Shown here piece after piece: positions 8,878-17,641 of a DNA stretch of 64,000 nt. Each line of letters opens with the position of its first letter. Within the stretch, counting starts at the first letter, position 1. The stretch lies in NCBI RefSeq assembly GCF_023195925.1, contig NZ_JALPRE010000007.1:310001-374000 (forward strand), given 5' to 3'. This stretch comes from Aquimarina acroporae (lineage in GTDB: Bacteria > Bacteroidota > Bacteroidia > Flavobacteriales > Flavobacteriaceae). Below the pieces are notes generated by a model that searched no databases, was not told the origin of the DNA, and saw nothing but the letters and a program-made list of their open reading frames with translations. The position numbers were made by a program, and so were the translations under genes.

Positions 8878-10140
8878 TTATTCTTCTCTTAATGCTTCAA
8901 TAGGTCGAATACTTACTGCTTTTTGAGCAGGAATAAGACCAATTAAGGTTCCCAACAGCACTATAGACATCATTGCTCCTATGACAGCAAAAAAGTCGAC
9001 GGTTGGGTTTAAAATAGGAATGTCGTCATTATTTCCAATTGCGGTATTAATTCCCCATAGCAGGAGTGTTCCAAAAATAAATCCTAATAATCCTGCTACA
9101 AAAGTAAGTATAATAGACTCCAACATTATTTGCCCTCTTACTTCTGAAGGGGTTGCCCCTAGAGCTCTTCTTACTCCAATTTCTCGAGTACGCTCTTTCA
9201 CGGTAATTAGAAGCACATTACCAATAGCAATAACACCCGCGATAAGAGTTGCTATTCCTACGATATAGGTAATTAAACGCATCCCTGTTAAAAAGCCATT
9301 TACCTTTGCTACTTCTTCTCCCAAATTAAAACTACCAAAAGCTTGCGTGTCGTCAGGATGTACATTATGCATCCTCTTCAGCATTTCTTTAATGTTTGTT
9401 TCGGTATTTACAATATTCTTATCTTGTTTTGCAGTAATCACCATCCAGGATATATTCTTTCCTTGATTAAAGATGGTTTGAAATGTGGTAAAAGGTAAAT
9501 AAATAGAATCATCTCCTTCAAACCCATTGTTTGTAGGCTTGTATACTCCTACTACTTTGAAGTAAATTCCATTAATCCTTACAAAATCTCCTATAGGATC
9601 TTCGTCCTTTTCATAAAACTGTTTGTAGATATCTTCTCCTATGACACATACTTTTCTTTCGTATTTGGTGTCTTCATCATTGATAAACCTTCCGCCATCA
9701 AAAATTTTCTTCTTCGCTACTTTATCTATGGTAGAATAATCCCCAAACACTTTAAACGCTCCAGATTTAGAACCTCTAACAAATTGGCCAGGAGGCGTAC
9801 CCCATTGCCCCGTTACATTACGCGGGGTGATATACTCTATATCATCTACCTGAGATCGTAAAGCATCAACATCGTCTAACGTAAGCTGCATCCTTCTCCC
9901 ACGCTTAAAACCGTCATGAGGAATACTTGTTTGCTGTCCCCATACAAACATGGTATTGGTTGCAAAATCGTTAAACTGACTTCTAAAGCTATTATCTAAT
10001 CCTTTTGCCATACCTAAGAGGAAAACGAATAGAAAAACTCCCCAGGTTACACCAATTACCGTAATAATGGTTCTTATTTTATTTTTACGAATGGCTCCGT
10101 AAATTTCTTGCCATGTATCTCTTTCAAATATGAATTTCAT
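8878..10140 (-). CDS. ABC transporter permease, MacB/FtsX family (second of two)
   Basis: 420 residues with the MacB arrangement: TM1 near residues 20-45 (IITVIGVTWGVFLFVFLLG), a large periplasmic domain (about 50-275), then three TM helices to the C-terminus. The motifs ERTREIGVRRALGATPSEV and the ending IPAQKAVSIRPIEALREE are the FtsX-family cytoplasmic signatures. Unlike E. coli MacB, no ATPase is fused. It lies 15 bases downstream of a homologous permease, suggesting the pair forms a heterodimer. Confidence 0.92.
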   Translation of the reverse strand: MKFIFERDTWQEIYGAIRKNKIRTIITVIGVTWGVFLFVFLLGMAKGLDNSFRSQFNDFATNTMFVWGQQTSIPHDGFKRGRRMQLTLDDVDALRSQVDDIEYITPRNVTGQWGTPPGQFVRGSKSGAFKVFGDYSTIDKVAKKKIFDGGRFINDEDTKYERKVCVIGEDIYKQFYEKDEDPIGDFVRINGIYFKVVGVYKPTNNGFEGDDSIYLPFTTFQTIFNQGKNISWMVITAKQDKNIVNTETNIKEMLKRMHNVHPDDTQAFGSFNLGEEVAKVNGFLTGMRLITYIVGIATLIAGVIAIGNVLLITVKERTREIGVRRALGATPSEVRGQIMLESIILTFVAGLLGFIFGTLLLWGINTAIGNNDDIPILNPTVDFFAVIGAMMSIVLLGTLIGLIPAQKAVSIRPIEALREE

Positions 10141-10155
10141 AATTCTTATTTTTTG

Positions 10156-11385
10156 CTATTCGTCTCTTAAAGCGACAATAGGTTTTATTTTGGCCGCTCT
10201 TCTGGCTGGTATATATCCCGCTAGAAGTCCGGCAAGTATCAAAGTAATTGTAGCAATAACAATTACTGTTGTATCAACTCTTGGGTTGAGTATAAAAAAC
10301 TCCTCAAGGTTGTTGCCAATCAATTTTAACGCCAAAATACCCAGTACCAATCCTAAATACCCCGCCACAGAGGTAATTAATATAGATTCTTGAAGTACCA
10401 TCCCAATAATAGATCTGGGTGTAGCGCCCAATGCTTTTCTAATTCCTAATTCTTTGGTTCTTTCTTTAATGCTAAAAGTCATTATATTTCCAATACCAAT
10501 AATACCAGAAATAAGAGTACCTATACCAACAATAAAGATAACCAAGTAGATACCTCCCAGGATTACCATAGTTTCTTTAATATCTTCGGCAAAACTACTT
10601 ACCCTAATAGCACTCTGATCGTCTGGAGCTACCTTAAATTTTTCCTTTAAATCTTTCTCTATTTGTTTCGAAAAACTTATAGCCTGTTCTGTTCCCATTC
10701 CTATGTTGTAGGATATATTGATTTGATCGAGGTGATCATTATTTCCAAAAAGGAGCTGTACAGTTTTGTAAGACATATATATAATGCGTTCCTCATTATC
10801 TCCTCCACTATCCTGAAATACACCCACTACTTTATATGCAATACCATCTACATTAAGTATTTTCCCCAGAGCACTTTCATTTTTAAACAAATCTTTTTCT
10901 ACCAATCTACCTATTACGATATTTTTGGTTCTATCATTAATATCCTCTTCATTAAGATATCGTCCTTTCATCATGATCGTTTTCTCCAAATACTGGTGAT
11001 CGGGATGAACCGCTCTTATACTATAACTACCTGATTCTTTATCGTATTTTGCGAGTCCATTGCGATAAATTCTGGGAGTAGCAAACTCGACCTTGCCTAA
11101 GTAATTTGTTTTAATGAATTCGAAATCCTCATTCTTAAATTGGATTCTTCTGTTTTCCTGAAAACCTTTATAGGCTTTTGAAGTATTACCACTTCTTATG
11201 AAGATTACATTTTGGGCATCATCTACAAAACTGCTCAAAAAACTATTGAGTAAACCATTCCCCATTCCCAAAAGAATTGTAAAAATGAGAATTCCCAATG
11301 CAACTGTAAATCCAGAAAGAAATGTTCGAAGTTTATTCTTACTTATAGCCTCGAATATTTCTCTCCACCGATCTCTATCAAACAT
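10156..11385 (-). CDS. ABC transporter permease, MacB/FtsX family (first of two)
   Basis: 409 residues with the same layout as the following permease: TM1 near residues 20-45, a periplasmic domain, then three C-terminal TM helices. Family signatures are KERTKELGIRKALGATPRSI and the ending IPARRAAKIKPIVALRDE. Its start overlaps the end of the ATPase gene by eight bases, implying coupled translation. The two permeases are clearly related but diverged in the periplasmic domain, which would suit different adaptor contacts. Confidence 0.92.
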   Translation of the reverse strand: MFDRDRWREIFEAISKNKLRTFLSGFTVALGILIFTILLGMGNGLLNSFLSSFVDDAQNVIFIRSGNTSKAYKGFQENRRIQFKNEDFEFIKTNYLGKVEFATPRIYRNGLAKYDKESGSYSIRAVHPDHQYLEKTIMMKGRYLNEEDINDRTKNIVIGRLVEKDLFKNESALGKILNVDGIAYKVVGVFQDSGGDNEERIIYMSYKTVQLLFGNNDHLDQINISYNIGMGTEQAISFSKQIEKDLKEKFKVAPDDQSAIRVSSFAEDIKETMVILGGIYLVIFIVGIGTLISGIIGIGNIMTFSIKERTKELGIRKALGATPRSIIGMVLQESILITSVAGYLGLVLGILALKLIGNNLEEFFILNPRVDTTVIVIATITLILAGLLAGYIPARRAAKIKPIVALRDE

Positions 11386-12079
11386 ATTGCGAAGCTCTTA
11401 CTTGTTCTACTTTCTTATCCTCTACAATTACACCATCTTTAAGGTGAACGATACGTTTACACATATTAGCAATATCCTCTTCGTGAGTTACTACCAAAAT
11501 GGTTTTACCTTCATCATTAATTTTTTGAATGATATCCATTACTTCATAAGAAGTGGTACTATCTAGTGCTCCTGTAGGCTCATCGGCTAACAACACCTTA
11601 GGATCTGCCGCTAGGGCTCTTGCTATTGCCACCCTTTGTTTTTGTCCTCCAGACAATTCACTGGGTAGATGCGTCGCCCATTTAGATAGTCCTACTTTGC
11701 CAAGATAGTCAAGTGCTTTTTCTGTTCTTTCTTTTCTTTTTTTCCTCTGATAGTATAGCGGTAATGCTACGTTTTCTAGTGCGGTCTTATAATTAATAAG
11801 ATTAAACGACTGAAAGATAAAACCAAGAAACTGGTTCCGATAATGTGCCGCTTTGGTTTCATTTAAACCTTTAATGGGTACATTATCTAAAAAATAACTT
11901 CCATTATCGGCCTCATCGAGCATTCCTAAAATATTTAGAAGTGTTGATTTTCCGGATCCTGAAGATCCCATTATGGCTACTAACTCGCCTTCTTTTACAC
12001 TGAAATCTATACCTTTAAGAACGTGAAGCGAATTGCTTCCCATTTGGTAGGATTTATGCAAGTCTTTGATTTCAATCAT
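11378..12079 (-). CDS. ABC transporter ATP-binding protein (LolD/MacB type)
   Basis: 233 residues: Walker A GSSGSGKST (about residues 38-46), signature LSGGQKQR (about 142-149), Walker B VLLADEPTGALDS and the switch histidine in VVTHEE. The insertion after Walker A resembles the LolD/MacB/FtsE subfamily. It is the first gene of the efflux cluster and would energise the two following permeases. The 220-base region upstream has an inverted repeat (12206-12261) but no strong promoter match. Confidence 0.95.
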   Translation of the reverse strand: MIEIKDLHKSYQMGSNSLHVLKGIDFSVKEGELVAIMGSSGSGKSTLLNILGMLDEADNGSYFLDNVPIKGLNETKAAHYRNQFLGFIFQSFNLINYKTALENVALPLYYQRKKRKERTEKALDYLGKVGLSKWATHLPSELSGGQKQRVAIARALAADPKVLLADEPTGALDSTTSYEVMDIIQKINDEGKTILVVTHEEDIANMCKRIVHLKDGVIVEDKKVEQVRASQYV

Positions 12080-12192
12080 TACTATTCGTTTGATTAAGAT
12101 GAATGAATAAGGTATACCCTTATCTATTTAAGACTCACTACATCGATATAAAATACCTAGTTGTAAACAATCGTCTAGTTTTCCCACCTAGA

Positions 12193-12261
12193 GATTGGTT
12201 GATTGGTTAGTGCGCCTTGTAACATAAGACTAACAAGATGCAAGTTTTGTTACACACTAAC
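12193..12261. repeat. Direct repeat plus long inverted repeat in intergenic region
   Basis: GATTGGTT occurs twice in tandem at 12193-12208. Overlapping it, GTTAGTG (12206-12212) and TGTAACA (12218-12224) are complementary to CACTAAC (12255-12261) and TGTTACA (12248-12254), giving two stacked seven-base stems with one five-base bulge. It lies between the end of the oxidase-assembly operon and the efflux cluster start. It could be a weak terminator for the former or a regulator site for the latter. Confidence 0.45.
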
Positions 12262-12299
12262 CTGTTATGAAAATGTTAAAAATTTAAGTAATGTAATTC

Positions 12300-12530
12300 C
12301 TACTGTTTCAGAGCAGTAGATTTCTTTTTGTTTTTATAGATGAAATATCCCACCGTACCAATTAACACATAAGGAATAATCATCAGGTATACAATCCCAT
12401 TATTAATGCCTTTTGCAGTTTCCTGACCTTCTTCACTCTCCAAAACTGCACGGCACATCGAGCATTGTGCATCTACCGGTAGTGCAAAAAACAAAAGCAA
12501 AAGTATTATATATATGGTCTTTATTTGCAT
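12300..12530 (-). CDS. Small CxxC membrane protein of the oxidase-assembly cluster
   Basis: 76 residues: a signal-like segment (about 1-21), then AQCSMCRAVLES with two cysteines as CSMC, and one TM helix (about 45-65) with a basic cytoplasmic tail. I recognise it only as a small protein often found beside SCO1/DUF420 genes in Bacteroidota; no function is established to my knowledge. It is the last gene of an operon 24 bases behind the DUF420 gene. The exposed CxxC and the company of SCO1 suggest copper or thiol chemistry during CuA assembly, which is inference. Confidence 0.75.
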   Translation of the reverse strand: MQIKTIYIILLLLFFALPVDAQCSMCRAVLESEEGQETAKGINNGIVYLMIIPYVLIGTVGYFIYKNKKKSTALKQ

Positions 12531-12554
12531 AGATAAGGCTTTGCAAGGTTGATG

Positions 12555-13100
12555 TTAAGCATAATAAGGTGAAATCATAATATAAACAATTACTCCGGTT
12601 ACAGCAACATATAACCATATTGGAAATGTAATTCTAGCTATTTTCTTATGCTTATCGAAACGTTTTGCCAGTGCACGAACATAGGTTACCAACACAAATG
12701 GTATGATCACTATAGACAATATAATATGAGTAACTAAAATAAAATAGTACACATATCTAATTACCCCTTCTCCTCCAAAGGCAGTAGAATCACTTGTCAT
12801 GTGATATGCAATATACATTAACAAAAATAATACAGAACACCCAATTGCCATTTTCATTAACCGTTCATGAAGTGTGATTTTCTTATTTTTCACAGCCCAA
12901 AAAGCAGTAACCAATAGTATTGCCGTTATTCCATTTATAGTTGCGTAAATGGGGGGCAAAAAGGTTAAGGGTTCTACATCGAAACCCATCTTCCTTAAAT
13001 TAACCCTAAACAGCATTGCTACCGCAACAGGAATTACAATAGACAAAACCACAATCCATTTATTATATTTTTTCTCTACCTGTGTTGCGCTATTACTCAT
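12555..13100 (-). CDS. DUF420 (CtaM-like) membrane protein
   Basis: 181 residues with five predicted TM helices and the DUF420 pattern: FLPPIYATINGITAILL, HERLMKMAI, MYIAYHMTSDS, ILVTHIILSIVIIPFVL and a C-terminal HKKIARITFPIWLYVAVTGVI. Conserved histidines in helices could bind haem or metal. The Bacillus/Staphylococcus relative CtaM is needed for making active haem-copper oxidase, which fits its place between SCO1 (eight-base overlap) and the small CxxC protein. Confidence 0.88.
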   Translation of the reverse strand: MSNSATQVEKKYNKWIVVLSIVIPVAVAMLFRVNLRKMGFDVEPLTFLPPIYATINGITAILLVTAFWAVKNKKITLHERLMKMAIGCSVLFLLMYIAYHMTSDSTAFGGEGVIRYVYYFILVTHIILSIVIIPFVLVTYVRALAKRFDKHKKIARITFPIWLYVAVTGVIVYIMISPYYA

Positions 13101-13827
13101 CCTTCTTCAATAATTTTTTGATATCTTCAAGTAAAACTGTGATTTGCTCCTCTTCGCCATTTTCATCCATTTTTTCTTCCACCCCAATAGTTCCTCTATA
13201 GTAAATTATTGGATTTCCAGAGGCGTCATATCGTGACCTTATGTATCCTTCCTGATCAATAAGAGCAAAGTATCCATTGTGCTCAAAACCACCAGGAACA
13301 TCAGGGTTTTCTGCAGCATATATATTAAACCCAGCATTGGCAAGTTCATAAATATTTTCTCGATCTCCTGTTAAAAAATGCCAATCTGGATCGGTTACCT
13401 TATAATTCTCTGCATACTTTTTGAGCCTACCTGGTGTATCAAATCTAGGGTTAATCGTAAAGGAAGCGACACCAAAATCAGGATAATCCTTCAATTTGTT
13501 CTGGAGATACACTAGATTTTGACTCATCTTAGGACAGATAGTAGGACAACTAGTAAAGAAAAATTCTGCCAAATATACCTTTCCTATATAATCATGATTA
13601 GTAATTACTATACTATCCTGATTTAAAAAAGCAAATTCTGGAACTTTTCTTGGCTCACCGTTTATCTTAATATATGCAAGCTTCTCATTAGCCACTGGAT
13701 TATTAGCACTCATGCGATCGTTTTTAACCACAGAAGTGTTCTTGATTCGGTTTACAATTTTTGGAATAAATAATATCCCAAAAACCAATACTATAAACGA
13801 TATTCCAACGTATGAATATTTTTTCAT
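13093..13827 (-). CDS. SCO1/SenC family copper chaperone
   Basis: 244 residues from the ATG at 13827; a TTG two codons upstream is also in frame but less likely. It has an N-terminal TM anchor (about 5-22), then a periplasmic thioredoxin fold with the copper motif FTSCPTICPKM (cysteines near residues 94 and 98, CxxxC) and the distal histidine in FEHNGYFALID. SCO1 delivers copper to, or reduces cysteines of, the CuA site of oxidase subunit II, encoded here at 41862-42938. It overlaps the DUF420 start by eight bases. Confidence 0.93.
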   Translation of the reverse strand: MKKYSYVGISFIVLVFGILFIPKIVNRIKNTSVVKNDRMSANNPVANEKLAYIKINGEPRKVPEFAFLNQDSIVITNHDYIGKVYLAEFFFTSCPTICPKMSQNLVYLQNKLKDYPDFGVASFTINPRFDTPGRLKKYAENYKVTDPDWHFLTGDRENIYELANAGFNIYAAENPDVPGGFEHNGYFALIDQEGYIRSRYDASGNPIIYYRGTIGVEEKMDENGEEEQITVLLEDIKKLLKKDE

Positions 13828-13833
13828 CGCCAA

Positions 13834-14490
13834 TTATTTACTTTTACGATCTGCCTTATATTTTTTCAATGCCAAACGATACTCTGCTAAGATTACCTTT
13901 ACATCATCTACCATTACATTAGAGAGATCTGCAACCGAACTAGCATCATACCCATATACTTTTTCCTTCTCATCCTTCTTTACACTCCCATCTCTGCCTC
14001 TAAGATTACCATCTTTATCGATAATATATACGAAATTAGTTCCATAATAATCATCTAGCTGATGAGGCGCTTTTAGCGTCTTATAAAAGGTCTTTATACT
14101 TTCTGGAGTAGAAAAAACGAACTTCCATTGAGATACATCAGTAATCACACTTAATTCTTCAAGTATTTTTTCTGAAGCTTCTTCACTACCAAAAGGTAAA
14201 ATCATTACAAACTGGAAGTCTCTAAAACCATGATTTTTTTTATAAATTTTCTGGTTCAGATTAAAAGCGTTCCCTTGCTTATTATGAATATCCTTACCCA
14301 GAAAACCTAAAACTGTGATTTTATCTTTAAGCGTAATTTGTTCAGAAGTAAGGGATTCAAAATTTTCAATGGTACCAACACCAGAATGTAGTACAGGGAG
14401 TTTAGCAAAATTATGCACCCCAGAAGCAAAGAATAGATAGGCTACAAGTGGTAGCACAAACAGTATTCCTAAAACAAGAAATTTTTTCAT
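13834..14490 (-). CDS. Membrane-anchored SCO/thioredoxin-like protein of unknown function
   Basis: 218 residues: an N-terminal TM anchor (about 4-22) and a soluble periplasmic domain. The pattern ITVLGFLG, FVMILPFGSEEASEKI, FVYIIDKDGNLRGRDG resembles the beta strands of a SCO/thioredoxin fold, but the domain contains no cysteine at all, so copper binding or redox activity of the SCO type is not possible. It precedes true SCO1 by a few bases in the same operon, so a partner or structural role in oxidase assembly is likely. It starts the operon just behind a terminator. Confidence 0.75.
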   Translation of the reverse strand: MKKFLVLGILFVLPLVAYLFFASGVHNFAKLPVLHSGVGTIENFESLTSEQITLKDKITVLGFLGKDIHNKQGNAFNLNQKIYKKNHGFRDFQFVMILPFGSEEASEKILEELSVITDVSQWKFVFSTPESIKTFYKTLKAPHQLDDYYGTNFVYIIDKDGNLRGRDGSVKKDEKEKVYGYDASSVADLSNVMVDDVKVILAEYRLALKKYKADRKSK

Positions 14491-14533
14491 GTATAACTTT
14501 TATTTCTACATGTAATTAACTTTGCAAAAATAA

Positions 14534-14561
14534 AAAAAGACGGTCTAAAAACCGTCTTTTT
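14534..14561 (-). terminator. Terminator after oxidase subunit IV gene
   Basis: AAGACGGT/ACCGTCTT stem with flanking A/T pairs and a six-base loop; a T run follows on the minus strand. It separates cyoE-coxIII-coxIII-coxIV from the SCO operon and may allow partial read-through, as no clear promoter follows it. Confidence 0.8.
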
Positions 14562-14590
14562 ACAATGCTTTTAACTATAAAAGTGTTGGA

Positions 14591-14950
14591 TTAAAAATCC
14601 CAGCTTTTGTACCCTGCTTTGAAAACCTCAAACACATAATCTCCTTCGGTTAACAATATAAATATTAGGTAACAAATTAGGAATATCCCTGTCCAAACCA
14701 CAGATCTTCTTAATCCTTTTGTTTCTCCTTCCATGTGCATAAAAGCCCAAGTAATGTAATATGCTTTCCAGATGGTAAGAATGATAAAGATCCAGTTCAG
14801 TAATTTCATACTTATTACGGTAGTTTCTACCAAAAATGCTGGTTTAATAATACCTAAAATTACTTCGACTATAGTAATTACAGAAAGGAGGAAAAATACT
14901 TTCCAGATTCTCCCTGTATTTGATTCGTGGTGCGCTGTATCGTGTGCCAT
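14591..14950 (-). CDS. Cytochrome c oxidase subunit IV family protein
   Basis: 119 residues with three TM helices: about 14-35 (VFFLLSVITIVEVILGII), 47-72 (LLNWIFIILTIWKAYYITW) and 82-105. This matches the bacterial oxidase subunit IV family, with the motif FMHMEGE after helix II. It lies 23 bases downstream of subunit III and is followed by a terminator, ending the cyoE-coxIII-coxIII-coxIV transcript. Bacterial subunit IV stabilises the oxidase core rather than carrying a redox centre. Confidence 0.87.
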   Translation of the reverse strand: MAHDTAHHESNTGRIWKVFFLLSVITIVEVILGIIKPAFLVETTVISMKLLNWIFIILTIWKAYYITWAFMHMEGETKGLRRSVVWTGIFLICYLIFILLTEGDYVFEVFKAGYKSWDF

Positions 14951-14973
14951 GTTATCTATCTTCTATTTTTTTA

Positions 14974-15957
14974 TTAAACCAGGTAAAAGAATGTAAATAC
15001 AAATACCCATACTAAATCTACAAAGTGCCAGTACAGACCTACTTTTTCTACCATCTCATAGTTCTTTCTTCTCTCATAGGTCCCAAGAATCACATTTATG
15101 AAAATAATTATATTGATAATTACTCCTGAGAATACGTGAAAACCATGGAAACCGGTAATAAAGAAAAAGAAGTTTGCAAACAATGGTGTTCCATATTCGT
15201 TGTGAACAAGATTAGCTCCTTCTACAATACCAATAGCATCTGTATTTAATCTCTTTAAAGACTCCTCTCTAGACAAAATAGTTTTTTCACCCTTCTCATT
15301 CAGAATTTGTGTTCTTATAAGAAGATCTTTTTTACTAGAAAAACCAGCTCTTATTTCATCAATAGTATATGTAGGAAGCGTAGGTTCTTTGTCATACCAA
15401 ACCCCTACTTTACTCTCATGTTGAGCCCTTTCTTTGTGGGTATCAACGATTGCTATATCATGCAGCGCTACCCTATGCCCTTCGGCATCTACAAATTGTA
15501 AAATTTGTCCTCCCTTGGTTTCTACTGCACCATATTCTCCTTTAATGAAATTCTTCCATTCCCAAGCCTGAGAACCAACAAAAATCAAACCTCCTATAAT
15601 AGTTAGGAACATGTAAAGGATTACTTTTTTCTGTTTCATATGATGCCCTGCATCCACCGCAAGCACCATAGTTACAGAAGAAAATATAAGTATAAAGGTC
15701 ATCAGTGCCACATAGTACATAGGAGCATCTACTCCATGTAAAAATGGAAAGTGATTAAATACTTCATCGGCTATAGGCCATGAATCAATAAACTTAAATC
15801 TTGAAAAACCGTAAGCAGCAAGAAAACCTGAAAATGTAAGTGCATCAGAAAGGATAAAAAACCACATCATCATCTTACCGTAACTCACCTTTAACGGTTG
15901 GTTACCACCTCCCCAGATTTTGTCCTCTGTACCTGTTTTAGTAACAGTTGTTTCCAT
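14974..15957 (-). CDS. Cytochrome c oxidase subunit III (long form)
   Basis: 327 residues. Typical subunit III helices are seen: MMMWFFILSDALTFSGFLAA near residue 30, two in the middle, and the C-terminal GFHGFHVFSGVIINII and YWHFVDLVWVFVFTFFYLV. A hydrophilic insertion of about 110 residues (roughly 135-245) separates the second and third groups of helices, longer than in most bacterial subunit III proteins. A shorter homologue is encoded just upstream at 16098-16679. The two probably form or assist one oxidase, each supplying part of the usual seven helices. Confidence 0.9.
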   Translation of the reverse strand: METTVTKTGTEDKIWGGGNQPLKVSYGKMMMWFFILSDALTFSGFLAAYGFSRFKFIDSWPIADEVFNHFPFLHGVDAPMYYVALMTFILIFSSVTMVLAVDAGHHMKQKKVILYMFLTIIGGLIFVGSQAWEWKNFIKGEYGAVETKGGQILQFVDAEGHRVALHDIAIVDTHKERAQHESKVGVWYDKEPTLPTYTIDEIRAGFSSKKDLLIRTQILNEKGEKTILSREESLKRLNTDAIGIVEGANLVHNEYGTPLFANFFFFITGFHGFHVFSGVIINIIIFINVILGTYERRKNYEMVEKVGLYWHFVDLVWVFVFTFFYLV

Positions 15958-16097
15958 ATATAGAATTTGGTATTGTTAAATTTTCCACAAAAATAATCAA
16001 TTTTATCATTTCACCTCCTTAAATTTATTTTTTAATTCGGTTGAATTATAATGAATCCTTCGATCTATTTTTTGAACAAAGATTCGTTGATTACAGC

Positions 16098-16679
16098 TTA
16101 TTTTACAAAATATAAAAACAAGAACAGATAAACCCACAGAAAATCAACAAAGTGCCAATACATTGCACCTAATTCAAGACCTAAGGTTTGTCCTGGTTTA
16201 TATTTTTGTTTAAAATGATTATAAATTACTACTAAAAGAACAAGAAGTCCTCCTACAATATGCGCCAAGTGGGTTACTACGATAATAAACATAAAAGTAG
16301 AAACAATATTTGACGTTGGTCCTGTAAAATGATACCCCTGATTCATGATATCATTGAAACCTTCAAATTGAAGAAAAACAAATAGCGCACCTAAGGCCAA
16401 AGTTAATAACAACAACCCAGTTGCTAAACTTCTACTCCCTTTCTCTATAGCCTTTTTTACAAAGAAGAAGGTTACACTACTCAACAACATAACAAGTATG
16501 CTATAAATAAAAGCCTGAGGAAACTCTAAATCTGTTGCCCAGTCTTTTCTTGATTTACTTACTACATATGCACTGGTAAGACCTGCAAATACCATTGCCA
16601 TACTCACCATAGCAAACCACATCATGGTTTTTTTGGATCTATTAATCTTTTCTTGCGTCGTTCCTTGCGTTAAATCCAT
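16098..16679 (-). CDS. Cytochrome c oxidase subunit III (short form)
   Basis: 193 residues with five TM helices. MMWFAMVSMAMVFAGLTSAY near residue 20 and the C-terminal AMYWHFVDFLWVYLFLFLYFV are the subunit III signature. Its start overlaps the end of cyoE by ten bases, suggesting coupled translation. With the longer subunit III, subunit IV and cyoE it forms one operon whose catalytic subunits I and II lie about 22 kb away beside the Act complex. Confidence 0.9.
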   Translation of the reverse strand: MDLTQGTTQEKINRSKKTMMWFAMVSMAMVFAGLTSAYVVSKSRKDWATDLEFPQAFIYSILVMLLSSVTFFFVKKAIEKGSRSLATGLLLLTLALGALFVFLQFEGFNDIMNQGYHFTGPTSNIVSTFMFIIVVTHLAHIVGGLLVLLVVIYNHFKQKYKPGQTLGLELGAMYWHFVDFLWVYLFLFLYFVK

Positions 16680-17641
16680 ATTCTAATAAATTTATCTGCT
16701 ACATAGATAATTTGTAAAAGTGTAATATACAAAACACTCATGAGCATTAATTGTTTTGCCGTTTTACTATCTCTTTTACGATATAATTGAATTGCTGACT
16801 TTAGTAATACCAATCCCAGAATTAAAATTATAACACCTGAAACCGGAGTAAGATATAGGTTTCCGGTTACACCAAATACTGGTATTAATGATGTTACTAC
16901 TGTCCAAATGGTATATATAATCACCTGTGTTGCGGTTCCTTGGTCTCTTTTTCCTGTTGGCAACATAAAAAATCCTCCCTTTTTATAGTCGTCGAACAAA
17001 AACCAGCCGATTGCCCAAAAATGGGGAAATTGCCAAAAAAACTGAACCATAAATAATGTTCCTGGTTCAATTCCAAAATCATTGGTTGCTGCTACCCAAC
17101 CGAGCATAAAAGGAATCGCTCCCGGTATAGCTCCTACAAATACCGATAGTGGTGTTTTAGTTTTTAATGGAGTATATAAACTCACATATATAAAAATGGA
17201 TATTGCACCGAACATGGCTGTTTGCGGATTGATAACATACAACACGGTAATTCCTGCTATCGTAAATAGTGTTGCTATAGCCAATGCTGTATTTACCGAC
17301 ATTCGCCCAGAAGGAACTGGACGGTTTTTTGTACGATCCATTAGCTTATCAAGATCTCGCTCTATAACTTGGTTAAAAGCATTTGAAGCTCCAACCATAA
17401 AATATCCACCCACAGCTAAAAGAAAAAGGGTTGTCCAAGAAATAGTTTCTACACCAAGTAGGTATCCTGCAACCGAAGAAAAAACTACACTAAGCGCCAA
17501 ACGCATTTTGGTAATTTCTTTGAAATCCTGTACAACAGAGATTTTTGCAGTATCAACTTGGGTTACGCTCAAATTTTGCACGTTTTTTAAAAGCTTTTTT
17601 AAAAGTGGTGCAAAGATATATCTTAAAAGCCTTTTAGACAA
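16670..17641 (-). CDS. cyoE: Protoheme IX farnesyltransferase (haem O synthase)
   Basis: Up to 323 residues, UbiA-type prenyltransferase with about eight to nine TM helices. Active-site motif NAFNQVIERDLDKLMDRTKNRP supplies the Asp-rich prenyl-diphosphate site, and a second one is YKKGGFFMLP with upstream W/D residues. It makes haem O from protohaem and farnesyl diphosphate, the precursor of haem A for the oxidase. The start is uncertain: no ATG precedes the conserved region. TTG at 17641 gives the longest form; GTG near 17581 and TTG near 17572 are alternatives, the last giving a more typical N-terminus. Confidence 0.92.
   Translation of the reverse strand: MSKRLLRYIFAPLLKKLLKNVQNLSVTQVDTAKISVVQDFKEITKMRLALSVVFSSVAGYLLGVETISWTTLFLLAVGGYFMVGASNAFNQVIERDLDKLMDRTKNRPVPSGRMSVNTALAIATLFTIAGITVLYVINPQTAMFGAISIFIYVSLYTPLKTKTPLSVFVGAIPGAIPFMLGWVAATNDFGIEPGTLFMVQFFWQFPHFWAIGWFLFDDYKKGGFFMLPTGKRDQGTATQVIIYTIWTVVTSLIPVFGVTGNLYLTPVSGVIILILGLVLLKSAIQLYRKRDSKTAKQLMLMSVLYITLLQIIYVADKFIRIWI

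Noticed and set aside
12433..12618. Open frame of 61 codons, minus strand, cysteine-rich
   Set aside because: It overlaps both the small CxxC gene and DUF420 in another frame; no start context or family resemblance.
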